This document shows positions 14,875-21,420 of a stretch of DNA of 37,727 nt, piece after piece. The notes beneath the pieces are model-generated. The model saw only the letters and a program-made list of their open reading frames with translations, was not told the origin of the DNA and did not search any database. The first letter of the stretch is position 1. Every line of letters starts with the position of its first letter. Position numbers and translations under genes: made by a program. The stretch comes from a virus, in the IMG/VR virus record IMGVR_UViG_3300037339_000802, positions 1-37,727 of that record, one strand, 5' to 3'.

Positions 14875-15215
14875 GGGAGGACCTCCCGCGCCTTCTCGAC
14901 GACGCGGTCGACGTCGGGCCAGAACCTCTCGTCGAGGTTCATCCGCAGGATGATGAGGTCACCGACGACCTCGCGCAACGTGATGTTCGTCCTATAACGG
15001 TCCTTCTTCAGTTCGTCGAGGCGCCGCACGAGGGCGAGGTCGCCGACCGTCAACGCCTCGCCCTTGAGGAGGACACGCGTCTCGCGCAGGGCCGCTACGT
15101 GCGATACGTCGATCGTCGCCACCGCCTCCGACCCCTGCGCCGCGATCCACCCGCTCACCCACCATAGGACGTCGGCGACCTTGTCGCTCAACGCCTCGCG
15201 CTGTTCCGTCGTCAC
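14871..15215 (-). CDS. Hypothetical helical protein (114 aa)
   Basis: No family is recognised. The start GTG 15215 has TAGGAGGTGG just upstream. The sequence is mostly helical (EALSDKVADVLWWVSGWIAA, then LALVRRLDELKKDRYRTNIT), with a closing FWPDVDRVVEKAREVLP. The first segment is amphipathic rather than a true membrane span. It lies in a chain of small genes between the replication initiator and the RuvC-like resolvase. Confidence 0.65.
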   Translation of the reverse strand: MTTEQREALSDKVADVLWWVSGWIAAQGSEAVATIDVSHVAALRETRVLLKGEALTVGDLALVRRLDELKKDRYRTNITLREVVGDLIILRMNLDERFWPDVDRVVEKAREVLP

Positions 15216-15226
15216 CGTGCCACCTC

Positions 15227-15448
15227 CTACGTGTGGTGCCGGACCTTCCACGCCCGGCACTGCCCCTTCAAGTCGACGGTCGCCTCGTCGAGGTCGAAGA
15301 CGCCCAACTGCTCGCAGTTGTTCCGCGTCGTCCCCGATCGGTACGTCACCGTCTTGTGGTGCTCGCACGCGCCGCACAGCCGCGTGCCCTTCCCCTTCGC
15401 CACGTACCCCATGGTCGACTTCAAGGCCCGGTACGATTCGGGGGCCAT
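15227..15448 (-). CDS. Small Cys-containing protein (73 aa)
   Basis: Four Cys and several His residues (LCGACEHHKTV, NNCEQLGVF, GQCRAWKVRHH) suggest one zinc site of the CxxC...C...C kind. No known family. ATG 15448 begins three bases after the stop of the 25-residue membrane peptide, whose end supplies the ribosome site GGGGGTG. Small zinc proteins like this often bind nucleic acid or host proteins in phage early regions. Confidence 0.65.
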   Translation of the reverse strand: MAPESYRALKSTMGYVAKGKGTRLCGACEHHKTVTYRSGTTRNNCEQLGVFDLDEATVDLKGQCRAWKVRHHT

Positions 15449-15451
15449 CGC

Positions 15452-15529
15452 TCACACCCCCGTCGCGAGGAGGGCCACGACCGCCACGACGACGATCGCC
15501 ACCCACGCCGCCATGATGACCACTACCAT
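15452..15529 (-). CDS. 25-residue membrane peptide
   Basis: ATG 15529 is preceded by GGGGAGGTGGG, a strong ribosome site. The product is almost wholly hydrophobic (MVVVIMAAWVAIVVVAVVAL and five more residues), one membrane helix. It fits exactly between the replication initiator (stop at 15544) and the next gene (start at 15448), filling an otherwise empty gap. It could be a tiny inner membrane peptide acting on a host protein, or simply a translation spacer. Confidence 0.55.
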   Translation of the reverse strand: MVVVIMAAWVAIVVVAVVALLATGV

Positions 15530-15543
15530 CCGTCCCACCTCCC

Positions 15544-16440
15544 CTACGCCGTCGGGAGTCCCATCTTCCGCCGCAACGCGGCGGCCCGGGCCTCGGCCTC
15601 GGCCACCTTCGCCGGGTCTTGCTCCTCGACGCCGATCGCTTCGACGACCGCCCGTCGCTCGCGCTCGCGCGCCGCCATGTTCGCCGCCGTGTCGCCGGCC
15701 GCCCTTGAGGGGACGCGCTTCGGCCCGAGGGTGAGGTAGTCTTCCCACCGCCGGGCCGGCCCGACGAACGTCGCCGGGTGCATGACGAAGTCGACCTCCT
15801 TCCCCGCCACCGTCTTGACGTAGTTCGCGAGCCCCTGCATGACCTGCTGGGCCGCGAGGCCTCGCGACGCCGACCCGCCCTTCACTTCGACCATGCGGGC
15901 GTGCCACGCCTTGCGGGCCCCGGCCTTGTTCACCTTCCGCGGGTAGGCCGCCCAGAAGGCGTCGAAGAGAGGGTCGCCGGCGTTCATTGGTTCTGGTTCG
16001 ATCTGGTTCTGGTTACTGGCAACGTCGTTGCGTACCCGTACGCACTCCGGTTGCGTACCGTGGTCAACGTCGTTGAGGGGGTGGGCAACCACGTTGCGTA
16101 CCCCTGCCACGAGGGCCACCGTCTCGACGGTCAGGACGTACCGATTCGACGTCCTGTCGCCCGCCTTGTCCATGCGGGCCTCGACGGCGAGGTACCCGCA
16201 CGCGACGAGGACCTTCATCGCCGCGCGGACCTTCGGCGCCGAACACCTGCACCGCTTCGCCACCGTCGCCACCGACGGCCAGCACGAACGGTCGCGGTCG
16301 GCGAACCGGGCGAGGACGGCGTACACGGCGATCTCGTACGCCCCCAGCCGGTCGTCGTCGACGACGACGTCCTCGACCATGCCGAACGGCACCGCGTGCC
16401 GACGGCCCACCTCGACTGCTTCGGATTGTCCAAGCGCCAC
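15544..16440 (-). CDS. Replication initiator, lambda O-like (298 aa)
   Basis: The N-terminal domain (about residues 34-105) looks like a winged-helix replication protein: LGAYEIAVYAVLARFADRDR, then SCWPSVATVAKRCRCSAPKV and GDRTSNRYVLT. A polar linker (ASNQNQIEPEP) follows. Then comes FDAFWAAYPRKVNKAGARKA near 160-178, a module common at the C-terminus of phage replisome organisers. These proteins bind the origin and recruit the host helicase. I chose GTG 16440 because GGAGG lies eight bases before it; a TTG at 16491 and GTG at 16461 are also in frame. Iterons lie inside the linker coding region (see the origin entry). No helicase or loader follows. Confidence 0.78.
   Translation of the reverse strand: MALGQSEAVEVGRRHAVPFGMVEDVVVDDDRLGAYEIAVYAVLARFADRDRSCWPSVATVAKRCRCSAPKVRAAMKVLVACGYLAVEARMDKAGDRTSNRYVLTVETVALVAGVRNVVAHPLNDVDHGTQPECVRVRNDVASNQNQIEPEPMNAGDPLFDAFWAAYPRKVNKAGARKAWHARMVEVKGGSASRGLAAQQVMQGLANYVKTVAGKEVDFVMHPATFVGPARRWEDYLTLGPKRVPSRAAGDTAANMAARERERRAVVEAIGVEEQDPAKVAEAEARAAALRRKMGLPTA
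15985..16102. other. Putative replication origin (iterons plus A/C-rich tract)
   Basis: Within the initiator linker, GTTGCGTACC occurs at 16027, 16050 and 16093, and a degenerate GTTGAGG copy at 16072. The start spacings are 23, 22 and 21 bp, about two helical turns. The flanking dyads CAACGTCGTTG (16020 and 16064) and CAACCACGTTG (16086) phase with them. Next to this lies a stretch poorer in G+C with repeated CTGGTT units (15989-16017). Lambda places its iteron origin in the same part of gene O. Confidence 0.6.
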
Positions 16441-16465
16441 GCTCGCCACCTCCACGGCCACGACC

Positions 16466-16666
16466 TTACGACCTCGCCGCGTCGGCGTCAACTCCGCCGT
16501 CGGGGCGCCGCTTCGTCAGGGTCACGTCGCCCGTCCGACCGTCGACCAACTGCCAGAGGACGTCGCCGACCCTGATACCCGTCCCCTGCAGGGCGTACAC
16601 GATGGCCCCGCCGTCGCCCCCGCTCTGCCGCACGACCGTCGGCTTCGCCCGTACGAGTCGTTTCAT
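16466..16666 (-). CDS. Hypothetical small protein (66 aa)
   Basis: ATG 16666 overlaps the nuclease gene stop (ATGA) and has AAGGAGA just upstream. It has a beta-type core with IVYALQGTGIRVGDVLWQLV and DGRTGDVTLTKRRP, and an acidic end. No family is recognised. It may be an accessory to the nuclease or the replication initiator, whose start lies about 26 nt downstream. Confidence 0.65.
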   Translation of the reverse strand: MKRLVRAKPTVVRQSGGDGGAIVYALQGTGIRVGDVLWQLVDGRTGDVTLTKRRPDGGVDADAARS

Positions 16667-17286
16667 CCGTCGTCTCCTTTCTGTGGACCCAGCGGGTGGT
16701 CCCGCCACCACGCCATCGGCACCCACGCCCAGTCGTCGACGTCCGTCGACGGGTCCGTCAGGACGAGGTTGTACCGCCCAGCCGGGGTCAGGTACAGCCT
16801 CCCGTGCCCGATCGACACGGGGTTGATGCGCAGTTCGTCGGACACCGCCAGCCGGTAGAGGCCCGTCTGCGCGACGTGCCAGTCGGCCTTCGCCCCACTC
16901 TTGACGTCGAGGACCCACGGCCTCGATGAACCCGGCAGGCGACCGACGAGGTCGACGCGGCCGGCGAACCGTAGAGTCTCGTGGTACACGACCCACTCGC
17001 GGTCGTCGACGACGAACCCGCTGTACGCAACGAACGTCCGCCACGCCTCGAGGTACGGGGCGAGGTCGTCGCCCACCGTCGCCTCGTCGAGGATCCCCAG
17101 CGAGTCGAGCTCAACCAGCGTATGGACCCGCCGCCCGCGCTCGGCGTGCCACTCGGACGCCCCGTGCCAGTACGTCCCCGACTGCCAGCGGACCATCGAC
17201 GTGACGCCCGGGACCTCCTCGCCCCGGGCGTCGTAGTACCGATGCGCCGCGTCGTCGAAGCGCAAGCGCGCGACCCGCACGCTCAC
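16663..17286 (-). CDS. PD-(D/E)XK exonuclease, RecB/Cas4-like (207 aa)
   Basis: The catalytic layout is visible: YHETLRFAGRVDLVGRL (Glu near 103, Asp near 112), PWVLDVKSG (Asp 127, Lys 129) and AQTGLYRLA (Gln 140). This is the D...(D/E)xK...QxxxY pattern of RecB-type and lambda exonuclease-like enzymes. With ERF two genes upstream it would form a phage recombination pair, resecting double-strand ends to give single strands for annealing. The GTG at 17286 overlaps the upstream stop (GTGA). The N-terminal domain starts RFDDAAHRYYDA, as in many phage relatives. Confidence 0.82.
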   Translation of the reverse strand: MSVRVARLRFDDAAHRYYDARGEEVPGVTSMVRWQSGTYWHGASEWHAERGRRVHTLVELDSLGILDEATVGDDLAPYLEAWRTFVAYSGFVVDDREWVVYHETLRFAGRVDLVGRLPGSSRPWVLDVKSGAKADWHVAQTGLYRLAVSDELRINPVSIGHGRLYLTPAGRYNLVLTDPSTDVDDWAWVPMAWWRDHPLGPQKGDDG

Positions 17287-17990
17287 GCCGCGCCCGTCCG
17301 CCGGGTCGTCCCTTTGTCGTAGACCCGCACGCCCGGGATCGTCGTCGACGCCTTGAGGGCCTTGACGACCTTCGTGATCGCCGAGTCGGCCGTCGTGAGG
17401 AAGGCGAGCGGGGCCTTCCCCGCCGCCACCGCCTCGACGAGGTCCTTGAGCTCGACGCACTCCCACTGCCAGTTCTCGACGAAGGTGTACCCGGCCGCCT
17501 TCGGGGCCTCGACGGCCTGCGGGGCCACCGCCACGGGCGCCTCGATGAGGGCGTCGGCCTCCTTCGTCAGGCCCACGGCTGAGAGGTCGGTCGCGATGGC
17601 GAGGCGCGCGTCCTCCTCGCGCTTCCGTGCCGCGTCCTGCCGCTTCTTTTCCTCGGCGGCCAGCCGCTTCCGCTCGGACTCCCTCCACGCGTACGCCTTG
17701 CGCTCGAAGAGCGCCGCCGCCTCGCGGAGCGGGTCGCACAGGCCCTTGATGGCCCGCGTGATCGACTGCCACGTCGCGTGGGCGTTCTTCTTCGTCTCGC
17801 CGAAGACGTCCTCGACGTTCGCCACGCCCCGGTCGCACCGGGCCTTCCCGTCCATGGCGAGGGCGAAGGTCGCCTCGTCGACGACCTCGATGGCCTTCGC
17901 CTGCTCGACGATCGGCCGCGTCATCGTCTCGACGGCCGTCACCTGCTCGACGTTGAGGACCGTGAGGTCCGTGGTATTCTGGTCGCTCAC
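17283..17990 (-). CDS. Coiled-coil recombination-associated protein (235 aa)
   Basis: The protein has a short N-terminal part, a helical section (TKKNAHATWQSITRAIKGLC, PLREAAALFERKAYAW) and a long charged coiled coil (ERKRLAAEEKKRQDAARKRE). A small C-terminal domain follows with WQWECVELKDLVEAVAAG and GVRVYDKGTT. A family with the same layout is common in phages beside ERF/RecT and the RecB-like nuclease. Its biochemical role is not known to me. GTG 17990 overlaps the ERF stop (GTGA), so expression is coupled to ERF. Confidence 0.7.
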   Translation of the reverse strand: MSDQNTTDLTVLNVEQVTAVETMTRPIVEQAKAIEVVDEATFALAMDGKARCDRGVANVEDVFGETKKNAHATWQSITRAIKGLCDPLREAAALFERKAYAWRESERKRLAAEEKKRQDAARKREEDARLAIATDLSAVGLTKEADALIEAPVAVAPQAVEAPKAAGYTFVENWQWECVELKDLVEAVAAGKAPLAFLTTADSAITKVVKALKASTTIPGVRVYDKGTTRRTGAA

Positions 17991-18787
17991 GATGCACCTC
18001 CCTGCGTCTTCGCCGCGCGGCCGGCGACGACCGCCGCCCGCAGTTCCGTGTACGTCTTGAACAGCGCCGCCTGCCGGGCCGCGACGTCGACGACGGCCTT
18101 CGCCTCGTCGGCCTCGTGCTTGTAGGCGATGCGCGTGTTCTGGTCGATCGACGACACCGGCCCCGCCTCGGTGCGGATGACGTCCGACAGGAGGGCCATG
18201 CACCCCGCGTACAACTGCTCCGCCGACGCGGTCGCCGGCAGTTCCTTCGCCGCCGGGGCGCTCACCGGGGCCCCGCCCGCCGAGGGCCGCGCCGCGGCCG
18301 CAGGCGCCGGAGGTCGTCCGCTCGCCCCGTTGCCGTCGTCGTCGTCGTCGGCCTGCGCGATGCCCGCCATGGCCGCCGCCCCGTACCGCCGCAGGTACGT
18401 GATGCCGCTCCCGAGGTCCTGCGCCGTCGGAGGGACGTTGAGGGCCACCTGCTCCTCGTCGGCCGACTGCCCGCGCTTGCCCTTCCGCCTCACGACCTCG
18501 ACCGTCAGCCCGTCGTCGAGGATCCACTGACCCGAGGAATGGAGGACCATCGTCGGGACCGTGAGGAACATCCGCGACCGGTCGTCGTTCCACGTCGTCT
18601 CTGGCGACTGGACCATCGACAGCCCGTTCGCCGAGAACGGCCCACGGATCGCTTCGAGGACGCCAGCGAGGTCCGCGTACTTCGACCCGAAGTACGGGTT
18701 GTTCGCGTCCGCCGTCGGATTCTGGATCGCCGCCTGCGCCTTCGCCAGTGCCACCGCGATCTCTGTCATCTGCTCCGAGTGCTTCAT
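17987..18787 (-). CDS. ERF-family single-strand annealing protein (266 aa)
   Basis: This is a recombinase of the ERF superfamily. Evidence includes the N-terminal helix, the NPYFGSKYADLAGVLEAIRG block (the N..f.s.yA.l..v....), GLSMVQSPE, TMVLHSSGQWI and AQDLGSGITYLRRYGAAAM, the typical G..iTYarRYal motif. It anneals complementary single strands in phage recombination and replication. A low-complexity Ala/Pro/Gly linker (about residues 150-185) leads to a helical tail. ATG 18787 has GGGGGTG upstream; this is the first gene after promoter B. The nuclease and SSB nearby complete the set. Confidence 0.88.
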   Translation of the reverse strand: MKHSEQMTEIAVALAKAQAAIQNPTADANNPYFGSKYADLAGVLEAIRGPFSANGLSMVQSPETTWNDDRSRMFLTVPTMVLHSSGQWILDDGLTVEVVRRKGKRGQSADEEQVALNVPPTAQDLGSGITYLRRYGAAAMAGIAQADDDDDGNGASGRPPAPAAAARPSAGGAPVSAPAAKELPATASAEQLYAGCMALLSDVIRTEAGPVSSIDQNTRIAYKHEADEAKAVVDVAARQAALFKTYTELRAAVVAGRAAKTQGGAS

Positions 18788-18830
18788 CGAGCACCCCCTT
18801 GTTTTTCGTCGGCGGAGATGGTAGGTTCGT

Positions 18831-18905
18831 TGCGTCACCGACGCACGGGCCCTCGCGGGCCCCTGCCACCTTCCACCGCGGACCCGGACGCCACGCCGGG
18901 TCCGC
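18831..18905 (-). promoter_or_regulatory. Three-hairpin 5' leader of the ERF operon
   Basis: Between promoter B and the ERF start the transcript would form three hairpins. The first is GCGGACCCGG with CCGGGTCCGC (18905-18878, 10 bp). The second is GGGCCC-GCGA-GGGCCC (18862-18847). The third is TGCGTC-GGT-GACGCA (18845-18831). The first starts about 10 nt from the expected transcription start. The leader may stabilise the mRNA or act as an attenuator or protein-binding site. No U-run follows. Confidence 0.6.
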
Positions 18906-18922
18906 TTCTTTTCTACAAAGAC

Positions 18923-18951
18923 AGTTTACCGTATTTCCGTGGAAACGTCAA
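18923..18951 (-). promoter_or_regulatory. Promoter B (sigma70-like) with embedded operator palindrome
   Basis: The -35 TTGACG (18951-18946) and -10 TAAACT (18928-18923) are separated by 17 bp. The spacer holds TTTCC-AC-GGAAA (18945-18934), a near-perfect palindrome shared with promoter A. The -35 overlaps the ssb stop codon. Transcription would begin near 18916 and run through ERF and the replication genes. The region is clearly AT-richer than its surroundings. Confidence 0.7.
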
Positions 18952-19334
18952 GCCAGCCCGGGCGGATACTCCTCCGCCGCCGCACCGCCGCCCTCGGCCT
19001 GCTTCGGGCTCGCCCCGAGGATGAGGCGCCCGACGTTGACGACGACCTTCGACCGCGGGCTCCCGTCCTGCGCCGTCCACCGGTCCTGCTTGAGCCCCCC
19101 GACGACGGTGACGGCCTTCCCTTTCTTGACGTACTCCCCGACGACCTCCGCCGTCCGCTCCCACGCCACGACCTCGAAGAACGACGCCTCCTCGACGGTC
19201 GCCCCGTCGTCGCCCTTGCGCGACCGGTTGACCGCGAGGGCGAAGGTCGCCACGGCCGTCCCCTTCGGCGTGTACTTCAGTTCGGCATCCCGGGTCGCCC
19301 GACCCGCGAGGACCACGACGTTCAAGTCTTCCAT
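18948..19334 (-). CDS. ssb: Single-strand DNA-binding protein (128 aa)
   Basis: This is an OB-fold SSB: LNVVVLAGRATRDAELKYTP, GTAVATFALAVNRS, FFEVVAWERTAEVVGEYVKK and GKAVTVVGGLKQDRW follow the bacterial SSB pattern in order. It would coat single-stranded DNA during replication and ERF-mediated annealing. The C-terminus (EEYPPGLA) lacks the usual acidic DDDIPF-like tip, so it may not recruit the host partners that bind that tip. ATG 19334 follows AAGGAGA by six bases. The third copy of the structured leader element lies directly upstream. Its stop overlaps promoter B. Confidence 0.9.
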   Translation of the reverse strand: MEDLNVVVLAGRATRDAELKYTPKGTAVATFALAVNRSRKGDDGATVEEASFFEVVAWERTAEVVGEYVKKGKAVTVVGGLKQDRWTAQDGSPRSKVVVNVGRLILGASPKQAEGGGAAAEEYPPGLA

Positions 19335-19344
19335 CGGCACTCTC

Positions 19345-19419
19345 CTTCTGTCCCGGCTTCGGACGGGACGTGCGCTTTCCGACGGGGCGCCCCTCCCGGT
19401 ACCCCGCCGCCGTCAGCAT
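19345..19419 (-). ncRNA. Structured leader element, copy 3 (before ssb)
   Basis: It starts right after the stop of the upstream gene with GCTGACGG. A first stem closes with GACGG/CCGTC, followed by GGAAAGCGCAC. A second stem GTCCCG/CGGGAC carries loop TCCGAAGC, then AGAAGGAG, the ssb ribosome site. The loop and linker equal copies 1 and 2 while the stems differ in a paired way. Confidence 0.65.
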
Positions 19420-19619
19420 CACTCGAACGGGAACCCCCGCCGCGCGTTCACCTCGTCGAGGGTCGACGGACCCACGACGTCGCGGACCGTCACCCGCCCC
19501 TGCCGCTCGCGCTCGCGCGCCCGGAGGACCCGCACGAGGTCACGGACCGACACGCCCACAAGGGCCGCCGCCCCCGCGCACGACACCCCGAGGCCGACCG
19601 CCCGCACGAGGGCCGTCAT
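19419..19619 (-). CDS. Hypothetical small protein with one membrane segment (66 aa)
   Basis: ATG 19619 overlaps the upstream stop (ATGA). The first third (LVRAVGLGVSCAGAAALVGV) is hydrophobic enough for one membrane helix. A basic stretch (VLRARERERQGR) follows, and the end is VVGPSTLDEVNARRGFPFE. The family is not recognised. It is the last small gene before the ssb leader element. The repeated codons for Arg could mark a charged cytoplasmic tail. Confidence 0.55.
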   Translation of the reverse strand: MTALVRAVGLGVSCAGAAALVGVSVRDLVRVLRARERERQGRVTVRDVVGPSTLDEVNARRGFPFE

Positions 19620-19819
19620 CCGTCGGCCTCGATGGTCTCGCCCATCTCGCGCAGTTCGGCGAACCCGTCGTACCCGTGCCGCGACCACCCGCAGTAGCAC
19701 CGGTCAAGCCCGACGTGGGCCCCGCACGTGCCGCACACGTACGCCCCGCAGTAGTCGTCCCGGGTCGCCGTCCCGTGGCACCCCGACTTGTCGCACGCCT
19801 TCTCTTTCGGCTTCGGCAC
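19616..19819 (-). CDS. Small Cys-rich zinc-finger protein (67 aa)
   Basis: Seven Cys residues lie in CDKSGCHG, DYCGAYVCGTCGAHVGL and RCYCGW, enough for two zinc-binding sites. The end is acidic and helical (FAELREMGETIEADG). GTG 19819 follows AGAAGGAGG. There is no known family. Small zinc-finger proteins in early phage regions often bind nucleic acid or modulate host factors, but no function can be read from this sequence. Confidence 0.65.
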   Translation of the reverse strand: MPKPKEKACDKSGCHGTATRDDYCGAYVCGTCGAHVGLDRCYCGWSRHGYDGFAELREMGETIEADG

Positions 19820-19820
19820 C

Positions 19821-20018
19821 TCACGCCTCCTTCTGGTCGGCCGCATTGAGGGCCACCTGCAGTTCGACCTCTCCGCCCGTGGCCGCCACGTGCTTCAACG
19901 ACACGCGGCGCACCGGCCCGTCGCCCTTCCTGACCTCGGCCCACGGCGGGACTGCCGAGCGGCACACCGCCACGACCGTGACGGCCACCTGTTGCCCGAC
20001 GACGTACACCATCCTCAT
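19821..20018 (-). CDS. Hypothetical small protein (65 aa)
   Basis: ATG 20018 overlaps the upstream stop and sits behind GGGAAGGGAGA. The product is beta-rich (MVYVVGQQVAVTVVAVCRSA, then KGDGPVRRVSLKHVAATGGE) and ends with VALNAADQKEA. It looks like a small single-domain beta protein. No family is recognised. Its last codons carry the ribosome site of the next gene. Confidence 0.6.
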   Translation of the reverse strand: MRMVYVVGQQVAVTVVAVCRSAVPPWAEVRKGDGPVRRVSLKHVAATGGEVELQVALNAADQKEA

Positions 20019-20230
20019 TCTCCCTTCCCGACCCAGTCGAGCCGGGCCACGGCGGCGACACACGCCGCCCGCATCCGTCGGACGCCCTCGACGGCCCCGT
20101 CGTAGAACGCCTTGTCGAGCCGGCCCTGCTGAGTCATGGCCCGGTCCTTCTCGACCTTCCGCACGCAGTCGTCCTCGGCGTCCATGATCGCCTTCGCGAC
20201 GCGGTACGCGAACTTCTGCCGCCGCGTCAC
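20015..20230 (-). CDS. Hypothetical helical small protein (71 aa)
   Basis: GTG 20230 overlaps the upstream stop (GTGA). It is a mostly helical, charged product: RRQKFAYRVAKAIMDAEDDC, then VEKDRAMTQQGRLDKAFYDG and VRRMRAACVAAVARLDWVGK. No family is recognised. Such a short two-helix protein could be a DNA-mimic or host-binding factor, but nothing in the sequence decides this. Confidence 0.6.
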   Translation of the reverse strand: MTRRQKFAYRVAKAIMDAEDDCVRKVEKDRAMTQQGRLDKAFYDGAVEGVRRMRAACVAAVARLDWVGKGE

Positions 20231-20472
20231 GTAAGGATCCCCGCGTGGGCCTGCACGCGCGCCGCTACGATCTGCACCACCGCGTCGTAGCTCTCGCCCG
20301 GCTGGCCGTCCTTCCCGACGACGTACATCGTCCGCCGGCGCGCGTGGCCGTCGCGGATCGTCGCCCCGTCGCTCTCGATCGACAGCATGGCCGCCGCCGT
20401 CTCGAGGTACTTCGCCGCCCCGATGTACTCGCCCATGGCGTTGTACACCTTCCACCGCGGAGCCGCCGCCAT
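20227..20472 (-). CDS. Hypothetical small protein (81 aa)
   Basis: ATG 20472 lies in a TGATG junction with the upstream gene and follows GGGGGTG. The sequence has a strand-helix layout: PRWKVYNAMGEYIGAAKYLE, then TAAAMLSIESDGATIRDGHA, then RTMYVVGKDGQPGESYDAVV. This resembles short phage proteins of unknown role that contain VYnpqgeyiaat-like starts. No function can be assigned. Confidence 0.65.
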   Translation of the reverse strand: MAAAPRWKVYNAMGEYIGAAKYLETAAAMLSIESDGATIRDGHARRRTMYVVGKDGQPGESYDAVVQIVAARVQAHAGILT

Positions 20473-20741
20473 CACCGCACCCCCTTCCCGTCGCGCGGGC
20501 CGGGTGCGAAGTGCACGAACCGACCCGCCTCGTGGACGATCTCGTCGAGCTCACCGGTGCTGTCGAAGTACAACAGCCGCCGGCCGTCGACGAGCCTCCC
20601 TGCCGCGTACAGTTCGGCGACGACGACTTCGATAGCGTTCGTCACCGACTGGTACTGGTCCCACGGACCCACGTCCTTGATGAACAGCGTCCCGCCCGGG
20701 TCGTCGCGCACGACGACGTAGTTCGCCCTGTCGCCGCGCAT
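20472..20741 (-). CDS. Hypothetical small protein (89 aa)
   Basis: ATG 20741 is in a TGATG overlap with the upstream zinc protein. The pattern YVVVRDDPGGTLFIKDVGPW, DQYQSVTNAIEVVVAELYAA and RRLLYFDSTGELDEIVHEAG is like a small phage protein often found in early regions of Gram-negative phages, where it has no assigned role. It is an alpha/beta single domain. Confidence 0.65.
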   Translation of the reverse strand: MRGDRANYVVVRDDPGGTLFIKDVGPWDQYQSVTNAIEVVVAELYAAGRLVDGRRLLYFDSTGELDEIVHEAGRFVHFAPGPRDGKGVR

Positions 20742-20911
20742 CACCGCACCGTCGGCATCAGCGCGACGCCCGGACACCGTTCGTTGGTGCATTCGTTGTT
20801 CTTGTTGACGTAGCACCCGCACGCGGCGCACCGCAGGCGCGTCTCGGCGTTCCGCCGCCACGCCTCCCGCTGGGCGATCGACGGCCGCCAGATTCGACGC
20901 TTGACTTTCAT
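20741..20911 (-). CDS. Small zinc-ribbon protein (56 aa)
   Basis: ATG 20911 overlaps the upstream stop (ATGA). A basic N-terminus (MKVKRRIWRPSIAQREAWRR) is followed by LRCAACGCYVNKNNECTNER and CPGV. The Cys residues form CxxCxC...C...C, suitable for one zinc ion. It is probably a nucleic-acid or protein binder. No named family. Confidence 0.6.
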   Translation of the reverse strand: MKVKRRIWRPSIAQREAWRRNAETRLRCAACGCYVNKNNECTNERCPGVALMPTVR

Positions 20912-21063
20912 CCCCGCACCTCCGATCTCGCCCGCGCCAGCACCCGGGCCGCCAGCCTGCACGCCGCCTCGTGACGGAGCATCCCGGACGACCTGATGGA
21001 TTCGCCGTCGAACCACACGACGACCCACCGCTTCCCATGACCCATGATCTTGACCCGCACCAC
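20908..21063 (-). CDS. Hypothetical small protein (51 aa)
   Basis: This gene is not long, but GTG 21063 is six bases behind GGGAGG, right after copy 2 of the leader element, and the stop overlaps the next ATG. The product is VVRVKIMGHGKRWVVVWFDG, then a helix SGMLRHEAACRLAARVLARA. This is a short beta hairpin followed by one helix, resembling a small DNA-binding or scaffold module. No family is recognised. Confidence 0.55.
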   Translation of the reverse strand: MVRVKIMGHGKRWVVVWFDGESIRSSGMLRHEAACRLAARVLARARSEVRG

Positions 21064-21074
21064 GTCGGGCCTCC

Positions 21075-21143
21075 CTTCTGGTGGGGCTTCGGACCCACCG
21101 TGCGCTTTACGCGGGCGCCCCGCGGCGCCCGTGCCGTCAGCTT
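21075..21143 (-). ncRNA. Structured leader element, copy 2
   Basis: It begins just after a stop codon (TGG TAA GCTGACGG). An ACG/CGT closure surrounds GGGCGCC-GCGG-GGCGCCC. AAAGCGCAC follows, then GGTGGG/CCCACC with loop TCCGAAGC, then AGAAGGGAGG, the ribosome site of the next gene. Both stems differ from copies 1 and 3 but stay paired. Confidence 0.65.
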
Positions 21144-21420
21144 ACCACAGGACCATCGACGGGCGCACCGCCTGCGCCTTGACGACGTACCCGATGTGCA
21201 GGTACGCCGCGACGTACCAATGGACGAACACGAGGACGTCGTCGACGGACCCCGTCGCGGCCGTCCCGCTCGCCGACCGGTAGATGCCGTCCTTCGTCCC
21301 GAGGGCGTACCCCGCGACGACCTGACTGTCGCGACCGTCCTCAAGGTTGAGGAAGGCCGTCGCCCGCGCGGAGTCGAAGCCGCGCTCCATGTACACCTCG
21401 ACTGTCAACTGCGCGACCAT
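21142..21420 (-). CDS. Hypothetical small protein (92 aa)
   Basis: ATG 21420 is in a TGATG overlap with the first early gene. It has a beta-rich start (MVAQLTVEVYMERGFDSARA), then TAFLNLEDGRDSQVVAGYAL, and a C-terminal VLVFVHWYVAAYLHIGYVVK that may be an amphipathic or buried strand-helix. No family is recognised. It precedes copy 2 of the leader element, which begins directly behind its stop. Confidence 0.6.
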   Translation of the reverse strand: MVAQLTVEVYMERGFDSARATAFLNLEDGRDSQVVAGYALGTKDGIYRSASGTAATGSVDDVLVFVHWYVAAYLHIGYVVKAQAVRPSMVLW

